Source of the DNA: Acanthococcus lagerstroemiae
Lineage: Eukaryota; Arthropoda; Insecta; Hemiptera; Eriococcidae
Assembly (NCBI GenBank): GCA_031841125.1
Contig: CM063108.1
Coordinates: 53,714,122-53,778,121, forward strand
Length of the DNA stretch: 64,000 nucleotides
Reading direction: 5' to 3'
This document shows, piece by piece, positions 55,801 through 64,000 of the stretch (positions are counted from its first letter, which is position 1; every line of letters begins with the position of its first letter). Below the pieces are notes generated by a model that saw only the letters and a list, made by a program, of their open reading frames with translations, did not search any database and was not told the origin of the DNA. Made by a program: the position numbers and the translations under genes.

Positions 55801-57239
55801 TTACAAAGAAGTGTATGCTCATGTATGTACAATCACACTTTGTACTTTATTTATTTACATTGTTCGAAGATTCACCAACTCAAAGTCAAGAAAATAATAA
55901 TAATTAATTAAACAAAATAAATAAAACTGCCACAGTCAAGTCTCAAAGGTGTCAAAATACCAGACAGACAACAGGAAAACCTTAAAAGAAACCCTGAACA
56001 TCTCAACAGAAAACAATAAAGAAAGTTTACAGCATCACAGACCGACAGCAAATTAGGTACAGCATAACCAACATCGACGGGGTTCCAGGAATGCTAAGAA
56101 CTCTAAAACGAAATGAGCTGAATTTAACTTTTCCGAACCGCTGAAGTCACTGCAGCGATGCCGAATGCGAAGGCAATACCCTCATTTAGTTGCGGATTCG
56201 CATTTTCGTATTCGCTCGTACTTATACATGAAATCGATACATCGAGAATCGAAGACCACGTTTCGAGATTTTGTATAATTTTTCATTTCACGAACAGTGT
56301 CACCCGTAGTGTGTGGCGCGACGTAACAACGTAACGAATTTTTAAAACGATTTTAAATTCTATTTTGACTAGACGATGCGAAAACCAATCAGCTGGGAAA
56401 TGAGAAAGCTCGACGAAATGATGAAATCCGTGGTTATCTCATTTATGTACCCATTGGTTCGGGAAAACTACGAGAAAAGCGCATCAGCGCGGGGTGAGGA
56501 AAATGAAGCGTAGCTTTCGAGGTACGAAAACTGTACGAAACGTCGTTAACTTGTTACACGGTGCGAGTTAGTTCTCGTCAAATTACAGTCCTGAAAGTAG
56601 GGTGAAGACGAGTTCAGGGAACACGCTTGCCGGTCTTTTACAGAGCCTGCAGCCTGCAATATGTACCCGTGCAAAATCTTCATCAACACGCGTTTGAAAT
56701 CAGATACGTGAATAACTCAGATACCAATGAATTTCTCAAAAACAGTTTCTGAATCTCTCTCCCCCTACGGATTGTAATCACTTACCAAATTATTTCGATC
56801 TAATCTACTTTTGCTGTTTGAGTTGTGCAACACAGAATAAGGTTAGTGCCATCGTAAATGTGGGGGGGGGGGGTGACAGGCTGCCCCACCAAAATAAATT
56901 TTTTAGGGTTTTAGTTAACATTTAGGTGATCTGGAAATGAAAATTTGACGAAAAACACAAAAAAGTTGAAAATTTGAATTGAATCGAGTTCAGAAATTTC
57001 TATCATTAATTTTATTTTAACGGTCTATGTACCAACACACGTCATGTAAGATGCATATTTTCATTTGCTTCCTCAAACATTTTCTTTTCAGGGTGAAAAA
57101 TGGTTACCCATATTATATTTTCTTCTTCCTGCTTTTGAAGAAAATATCCCGACATCATATCCCTTCCTAGAAGAAAAAAAAAACCGAAATCAGAAACGTA
57201 TCACATTACAAAGTCTGAAACCAGCCCGAAGTCTCTTAC
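55801..57239. other. Unassigned interval
   Basis: No gene is seen. A G-tract (56862-56874) lies in a MITE-like context without identifiable ends. The patch at 56300-56600 is GC-richer with no supported frame. Confidence 0.45.
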
Positions 57240-57710
57240 AAAGTTTCAAGGAATCCTAAGCAAATGCCAAAGATTTTCGGAAGTCACAAATGAGTCTTCA
57301 GGAGTCGTGGAGAGTTTTACGCAAGTCTGGAACATTATTACAACGACTTGATAAGTTCTCGAGGAATGTACACTAGTCTTGTAAAGTTAGTAACGAGTCG
57401 CTAGGAGACCCACAAACAGAGGCGTTTTTACCGTTAGGCAACCTAAGCAGCTGCCTAGAGCGGCAAAATTTGGGCGCACTTATGATTCCATGTGCTCCTA
57501 CAATGTATTTCTAATCAAATGGGGCGGCAGATTTTATATTGCCTAGAGCAGCTTTTTTCCTTAATACGTCTCTGCCCACAAAGTTGTGAGTTTGGAAAAG
57601 TTAAAAAGAGTCTCTAGCATGTCTGGAAGCATCATAAAAGAGTGTTGAGCGAGTCATAGATGGTCTTAGTGAATCTTATAGAAGGAAATTTCTAAACATT
57701 CAAAGTTTCA
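57240..57710. repeat. Degenerate GAGTCTT/CAAGTC repeat (reverse orientation), split by a MITE
   Basis: CAAATGAGTCTTCAGGAGTCG, ACGCAAGTCTGGAAC, CACTAGTCTTGTAAAG and AAAGAGTCTCTAGCATGTCT are the reverse-strand form of the AAGACTC family. The array resumes after the insertion at 57417-57574. Confidence 0.55.
57417..57574. mobile_element. hAT MITE with perfect 8-bp target duplication
   Basis: The element is 158 bp, with left end CAGAGGCGTTTTTACCG and right-end complement CAGAGACGTATTAAGG. It is flanked by CCCACAAA on both sides (57409-57416 and 57575-57582). The interior has GCAGCTGCCTAGAGCGGC and a later GCCTAGAGCAGC. It is nested in an AAGACTC-family array. Confidence 0.88.
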
Positions 57711-57711
57711 A

Positions 57712-57860
57712 GGATCTATACTTTCACGATCAAAATTAAAAATCTTCTGATCGCCCAATAGCAGAGTCTACAGAACCCCGAACCAAAGATCTATACATTC
57801 GCGATCAAAATTAAAACTCTTCTGATCGCCCAATAGTAAAGTCTACAGAACCCCGAAATT
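57712..57860. repeat. Tandem duplication of ~74 bp
   Basis: GATCTATACTTTCACGATCA at 57714 and GATCTATACATTCGCGATCA at about 57788 start two adjacent copies that share TTCTGATCGCCCAATAG and GTCTACAGAACCCCGAA. Confidence 0.85.
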
Positions 57861-60800
57861 TCTAAAATCAAAATTCGAAAATTCGAATTGCGTCACTTTT
57901 AATTCAACCGGAAATATTTCAACTTGAATGAATTTTTGAATCTCGCCTCAGACTACGAATTCAAAACGTAAAGTTCATTTTGTAGAAAATTTGTTTTCAG
58001 TCTATTCTTTCGATTCTCAACAGAACATAAGAAGGCGCAATCAGACTTAAAAAACTGAACATAAATCTTTCTATGCAAGTTGGGGTTAACCAAAAATATC
58101 AAACTTAACACAGCACAAAGGTAATTAAAATCAAGACTTTAAATTTAAAACGAATTTAAATTTTTATATTAAAAAAAAAAAGTTTATTCTCTTGACCTTA
58201 AGTATTGAAACACGATCCGAAAGAAGTTGCCTTTTGCGCGGTCTTCATAACTTTTTAGGAAAATTCGTGGTAACGGATCATTTTGAGAAAAAAAAAAAGT
58301 TTACACCACACAGTAACGCTGAAAATCAAGGAAAAGTGCGTTTCGGATGAACAAGACTCCTACCAAAAATTTCCCAAGTTAACAGAAAATGCAAAAAAAA
58401 AAAAAAAAGTAAAAATAAAAACAAGACCAAAATTGCAATTATTGCACCAAAGTTCATCTGAAATTCTTCCACAGGATCAATTAAATTTATTTAGATGGTA
58501 AACTTCAGCAACTACTTTCAAAAAATCCCAAAAAAATGAAATTTAAAATTTCCAAATAATGAAAATCAATAAAAATTTATAAAAGAAAGAAAAATGAGCA
58601 CAATGAGTGTAAAGATTCATGCTGGGTTTATTTATAGAACTGACTACAAAACGATCTAAAAACACGACCGGATTCACCATAAAGGAAACTTTCGAATCGA
58701 AATTTCCAAAATGATGTGAAATAAAATTATGTTTTAGAAAACTCAAAATTTCGTACTACTCACAAATAGAATTTGGATTTGAAATTCTTTATTGTCACAC
58801 TTCACCTCGTTGCAGAAAACACATAATTTTTTCAAGTTCAGCATACTCGAAGACCCCAGAGTTTGAACCAGAGGACATTCGTCGAAAAAAAAGCTCGACT
58901 GTAAGCAGGTCGGATTTACCTAATTTGTCGCTATCAGCTAATTCTTTTACCGCTTTCAAAAATGTACGTGAAAATATGTTATCCCAACCTTACTCGTTTT
59001 CCATTTCTCCTAAATTTTGCCATTCTCAAAATTTTGCCGCTCTGTGCTTAAGCACACTTTAACACAATGGTAAATCTGCCACTGCTTCAATACCTTTCAA
59101 AATTGACGAAAAATTGTTCTTTGTCAACCGAGAAGAAGTCAGTTAGTTACCCGCCGAAAAGCCCAATTAGAAAGCTGGATTGTAATGGGCTGCGTTTCCT
59201 CGTGGAAATTCAGTTCGAAATTTGACAAGGTTCGTTCTCTGTGCACATGAATAGCACTTTTGTACTTTCGTATTTAAAAACTACATAATTCACCCCTCCC
59301 CGTTCAAGGAAAAGTACGGATCGCCACTCCTGGTTAATATTTTTGACTAACGAAACCCGCACCGTTTGCCAACAAATCTCAATGTCAATTGCTCAATAAT
59401 AATTACTTTTAGTCCCCCTCTCCTCCCACTCACAAAATTTCAAGCACCCCCTCCTAACTTGACAGGATCACTACAAAATTAATACAAAAATCGCATTGTC
59501 CTCCGACTGTACAAGGTCGGATTTACGGCGTTTTGCATAGGCCATTTTAATAGCACCAGGGTGTACATGAATAGCATACCCAGAAAAATTGTAGGCGATA
59601 TCGAACAAATTGATTTCAAGTTTGTTGTAATTTTTAGTGTCTGATCTGTTTTTAAATCTTATGAGCAACTAACGAAAAATGTCAGAATTTTGTCACACAC
59701 GAAGCTCTTGACTCGAAAAGTTTGGAAACACATTGCCGCTGTCTTTAAGAACTTCTTTGCAGAAAGAATTCAACGGAGAAGGGAGTGACATCCCAGGTAT
59801 TATAACTCGAAATGTTTGAGATATTGGAACATTTCATGGGATCAAAAACACGCTCTTCAACATTCACTACACAATGATGATACCTTTGACTAAAAGTACA
59901 GTGTCACTGGGGGCCATCCAAAAGGTATTTTTCAACTCTTTTTTCTTCTTATCAAAAAAATGAGGAATTATGCGAGATAAGGGAAACATTCATTTTACTA
60001 AAAAAAGTCTGTTCAAAATTCTCTACTAAATTATGCCAAATACGATGCTCTTAAAATTATGGGAATCTCTTAGGGAGCCATAAAACATATGATACCCCTC
60101 TCCTAGAGTTGATACTACAGGTCAAATTCCTACTTTTCCTCGTCGTAGCTTGCAACCTATCACGTTTTAAACCATTGCTCCTTCCTAGTGATGTGAATTC
60201 AGGGTATTTCTCTGGAAACAATCAAGGAAACTTCAACGAAATACTCCAGAGCAGAAGTAAGAACAGAGACTTAAGTAGCACCAAGGCGATCTTTAGACTA
60301 GCTTGAAAGTTGTAACTCAGTTTTACTTCCACGCCATGGCCATTTTTCGCTCGGCCAACCTGGCTCACTGTTGTGATACTTCATACAACAAAATGGCCGA
60401 ATTGTTTAATCCCTATGATAAGGGAAATCCCCGCATTTAAAAACGAGAATGTTTGTAAAGTTGTCTGTCTACACTGTAAGTTTGTGAAAATTCCCCTCTC
60501 TACACGTCTTAATCTCCTCGTCGTACCGGCTTTTTTCTTTTCGATACGTGACGATATGCCCGGGGAACAAAAGAAAAAGTACTGAATCCGGAAAGTATTT
60601 CAGCACTGAAACATTACAAATCACTTGAAAATACTTTTTAAATCTCTAAAATTAAAAAATTAACGGTTTTTTATGTCCACAGCTTCATTTTTCTTTCCTC
60701 ATCGAGGCGTAAGCAAACTATTTTCGTCCACGGTGAGGAAAACAAGTAGCCGGCTGTTTCTCATGGGCCACGACGAGGAAATTAAAGTCGTGGCTGAATA

Positions 60801-61489
60801 CATTTTCAAAACTCCTCCCCCCCTCTCACATGGTGACAATGACTTGGGCCAAATGCCACAAGTAATATCAGATACCTACGAGTATGTGCACACTTGAATT
60901 ATTCTCAGCAAAGAAAAAAGCAAAAAAGATTTGTTTAAAAAAAAAAAATTAAAAAAAAAGAAATAATAATAAAAACTGGAATTATGCCGACTTCATGAGA
61001 ATTACTAGAATATCAGATGGTAAAGTTGCCCCCACCTCTCCTAGCGGTACCCAAAATTATTTGACTTGAACAAAATCTGGCTCGTGGGTTTATAGACTCC
61101 ACGGAACAAGTTTAGTTATTGGCAGCAAGACATTTCCAAAAACGTCAACTTTTGGACTACCCGTATTTTTATAATTTGCCGACGAATCAATTCACGAGGA
61201 ATATACAATTCTCTTATATGTATTATGTTTGGGGGCATCAAAACGTATTCTAGAGAATGTGACGCGTAAATGAGTTGTCCCCTCCTCGGTTAAAGGTTTT
61301 TTTTAGAGCGTTTGGTGTTCAAAATCGTAAACTACAAATGATATCCAAACGTCCACTCGTTATTATCTAACCATAACTTCGAGTTTTCCAAATCTAGAAG
61401 CGTTCACGTTTTCTGATCTCTCCCAGCTATACACCTCCAAAAACGAACCAAAAAACCTAAAACACTTCTTCGTATTACCCAGCCAGAAA
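57861..61489. other. Long unassigned AT-rich interval
   Basis: About 3.6 kb contains only short frames (up to 78 codons), A-tracts (58168-58179, 58394-58408, 60938-60958) and no recognised domains, RNA genes or transposon ends. It could be intronic. Confidence 0.5.
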
Positions 61490-62370
61490 TTTTCCAATTA
61501 CAAATACGTCATCTCCGCTACACGTCGACTCCGGCGACGTTAACGGTTTCCAGTGACCCTCGCAGGTCGACATCGGCCGCCTATCCGGCGAACATTTTTT
61601 TCGTCTTCGCATTTCCCTCGGGTCGAATAAATTCTGTATCCATCATTTTCGAATCTACGTCTTTGATTTTCCCGCGAATCGCGCCAAATCTCGGACCCGC
61701 ATTCCGCCGCGGAATCGCTCGTTTCGATCAAACCGCGTCGCCCACTTTTCCAGCTCCGAGAAGTTTGCGGGACACGCCGAGAAAAAGGCCGCCAAATCTG
61801 AGTTGTCCCACCGGGTTCGCCTCGGTCCTCGCCTCGGTCTCGTCTTACGTACACGCAGCCGGCAACTAACTCGGCGTAATTTACCGACCAAGATTGTTCC
61901 ATTTCTTCGAGCGAATTCCGGACACAGAACGAACTCGCTCGACGGTAAAGGGTTGAAATGAAACTTTTCCGCCCCGCTTCGCGCGCCACCACATCGTGTA
62001 TAACGCTCTCGAATCCGTAACATTTGCATTTCGGCGGGCTCGGAAAAGGCGTAATAAATGCTACCATAGTTTAATTGACTTTTAGAGAGAATTTGTTAGC
62101 TCGTGATTTACGCGCTCGGTTTCCACTTGTACGGGCCCTTCCTTCTCTTTCCCGCAATCTATACCTCCGTGTCGAATGCGCATCGAATGTGTTTTAAATC
62201 ACTTTCTGACCAACAACAGGGCCGACCAATTTGGGCAGCTTGCTGTAGCACTGAAAAAAGGGCGAAACGAATACCTTCGCTGTTGGTTTTCTTAATCCAT
62301 GCCGAAGGCATACGAATGTTTCCATTATCCGGATCTCACCTAAAAGGGGCTACGGCCCTATACTGATAAC
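61490..62370. promoter_or_regulatory. CpG-rich segment, possible promoter/5' region
   Basis: GC and CpG rise sharply (TCGGCCGCC, CGCCGCGG, GCCTCGGTCTCG). A 175-codon minus-strand frame and overlapping frames on both strands exist, but their Arg/Ser-rich, low-order sequences look like translated CpG DNA. It resembles 33.1-34.8 kb. No start site can be placed. Confidence 0.4.
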
Positions 62371-62785
62371 GAAGTGGACGATATTGAAAACTAGCAACAC
62401 GTTTCTCATTAGTGTTTTCTTGTAACCGGGCAGTATTGAAGAGCAGAGTTTTCTAATTCAATTGCGCTCGTCGTCTGCTGAATGTCGGCTTGAAAATGTT
62501 TTCGCTGGGTACAGTATTCGCCTTCAGTTTGGTGTCTTGAAAACGAGCCTAATAGCTCGAGGGTCGTACCAAATTAGAGGCGACACAGTTCGTGTTACTC
62601 TCGAACATGAATGCCAAGGCTATGTCGAGCGTGTAATTACATTAAAACGCTCGACTACTTGACTCTCGTTGACAATGAAAATGGTCATCGACTCTACTCA
62701 TTTCTTTTCACCAGATTCAAATGTCTTCAGCTACGTACTCGCGTGACATTACTATATTATATTCCTTTACTGACATAAATATTGA
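62371..62785. other. Unassigned interval, possibly the 5' UTR of the LINE that follows
   Basis: No supported feature. The 66-codon frame at 62462 has no domain. Confidence 0.45.
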
Positions 62786-63124
62786 CAACAACATATCCAA
62801 AAGATCCAGGATTTACAGTCACAGCTAGACAAGACGAAAGAAGAAACCGATAAGTACCGAGATAACGCAGAGCAGTACTCTCGTCGAAATAATTTAAGAT
62901 TCTTCGGAATACCTGAGAAAGAAGAAGAAGAAACAGATGAAGACTTGACGCGCGAAAATTCGAAATTACTCAAGAGAGCTCGAGAGAAATACGGCGATAG
63001 ACAGGTGTGGACTGCTGACGGAAGAGTCATGATTCATGACCCAGTGGCAAAAAGAAAGTTCCGATTCACTGCTGCGGATCTGGATGGCGAAGAAACGTTT
63101 AGTAATCACTCGGCACTCGATTGA
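62786..63124 (+). pseudogene. LINE ORF1 remnant (coiled coil plus C-terminal part)
   Basis: An open stretch of about 112 codons begins after a stop. It has a coiled-coil start (IQDLQSQLDKTKEETDKYRD), then the ORF1 signature EQYSRRNNLRFFGIPE and the later KLLKRAREKYGDRQVWTADG segment. In related LINE ORF1 proteins these parts are separated by an RRM-like region of about 60 residues that is missing here, so this looks internally deleted and truncated. ORF1 proteins bind element RNA. It lies 425 bp upstream of ORF2 on the same strand. Confidence 0.75.
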
Positions 63125-63549
63125 AGGTACTACATTGTAATTATTTAACTAAATACATATGTACTGACATCGGGGCGAACGCGGCACTGCTTTCATGTAT
63201 TTCGTGTGCTTCCTTAAGATTAAACTAGGGATCATGAAAATATCAACCCTAGTAAATGTATCAGTAAGTGCGAGAGTTGTGTCATTTGTTGCGGAATGTG
63301 AGAGCATGTGTATTGAAATTGAAAAAACGTTGAGAAATGAAATAATAATTTTTATGAAACAAATATTACGAGAGAATACGGGAAGGGTTATGCATGAAGG
63401 AAGGAGGGGAGTATGGTGTGAAGATATCGCAGTGCATGCGTTAACTAAATGTGTTGAATACGTAATACATAAGGTAGGTGTGTCTGGAAACCGGTCGATC
63501 TCTTTGATGCGTGCTGATAAGGGGGTTGTATGTGCGTGTGGTGCAGTAA
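63125..63549 (+). other. ORF1-ORF2 spacer of LINE
   Basis: A 119-codon frame (63195-63554) spans this spacer. It has no domain I recognise and I do not call it a gene. Confidence 0.45.
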
Positions 63550-64000
63550 CCTAGAGTGACTAACAAACAGTTGAATGGCATGTATCAGAATGTTTGGGGA
63601 CTACGATCGAGAACAAATGAAGTGTACCAGTTCTCGTGTCAGGCGCATTACGACTTTATAGCCTTAACTGAAACTTGGTTATATGAAGATATACACTCAG
63701 CGGAAATTTTTTGTGATAATTACAACATTCATAGGAAAGACAGAAACAGAATGGTAACCGGAAAAATGAGGGGAGGAGGGATACTACTGGCGATATCGAC
63801 TTCCATTCATTCTGAGAGGGTCTTCTTTCAGGGCATACAGGACGTAGACTGCGACTACGTTTGGGTAAAAAATAGAATTTCCTCGAACAATAGGAAAATT
63901 CACATAGCAGTCTTTTACTTTCCTCCAAACACGACCACTGAAGCGTATGAACGAGTTTGCGGAATCGTTACCATGTATTTCAGTCAACTTGATACAAATG
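63550..64000 (+). CDS. CR1/Jockey-type LINE ORF2, endonuclease N-terminus (partial)
   Basis: The frame is open from 63550 to the window edge, with the likely ATG at 63580. It begins MYQNVWGLRSRTNEVYQF, with the N of the QNV box, then FIALTETWL (catalytic Glu of the ETW motif), YNIHRKDRNR, GGGILLAIST and VFYFPPN (in the place of VYRPP). This is the apurinic-type endonuclease that nicks target DNA for target-primed reverse transcription. No stops or frameshifts are seen in about 150 codons. The RT domain lies beyond the window. The neighbouring ORF1 looks damaged, so the element as a whole may still be dead. Confidence 0.85.

Noticed and set aside
61540..62067. 175-codon minus-strand frame as a gene
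   Set aside because: Lies in CpG-rich DNA with equally open frames on both strands; composition is low-order Arg/Ser-rich.

Overview
The window is eukaryotic, AT-rich and repeat-laden. It has spliceosomal exon/intron boundaries, RTE-type and CR1/Jockey-type LINE remnants, a Ty3/gypsy LTR retrotransposon, a tRNA-derived SINE, and many small terminal-inverted-repeat DNA elements. This mix fits an arthropod, most likely an insect. I cannot name the species. There is no sign of prokaryotic gene organisation, so most short open frames here are noise. All alignments were made by eye.

Layout. 1-5 kb: tandem and dispersed repeats. 5.15-10.28 kb: a full-length gypsy element on the minus strand, with LTRs identical by eye, a CAGCC target duplication, and open gag and pol. 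11-17 kb: mostly unrecognised AT-rich DNA plus a CR1-like reverse transcriptase remnant (14.1-15.1 kb). 17.06-18.70 kb: one GC-rich internal exon on the minus strand, coding a Ser/Thr-rich, heavily sequon-bearing, probably extracellular protein segment. 20-32 kb: a dense repeat zone with RTE fragments, a 2.1-kb inverted repeat enclosing an RTE endonuclease fragment, two arrays of TGTTAC/GTAACA palindromes, a hAT MITE with a perfect 8-bp target duplication, a SINE, and a foldback-like element built of inverted 45-bp minisatellites. 33.1-34.8 kb and 61.5-62.4 kb: CpG-rich segments without convincing coding sequence. 35.1-36.3 kb: a giant palindrome made of two inverted copies of one hAT-like element. 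37.7-38.8 kb: an anomalous GC-rich, stop-riddled block.

45.5-50.9 kb: the only complete host gene I can assemble. It is a TATA-driven, two-exon plus-strand gene for a 315-residue acidic, tyrosine-rich protein that I do not recognise. Its 4.4-kb intron holds transposon debris, and a 158-162 bp satellite array lies just upstream. 52.1-53.1 kb: a Harbinger-like MITE with TAA duplications. 53.2-54.7 kb: a satellite with ~330-bp higher-order repeats built from the same 45-bp monomer as the foldback element. 62.8-64 kb: the 5' part of a CR1/Jockey-type LINE whose ORF2 endonuclease frame runs open off the right edge.

The genes do not form a pathway. The main biology is transposon structure (palindromes, foldbacks, satellites born inside transposons) plus two host genes of unknown function.
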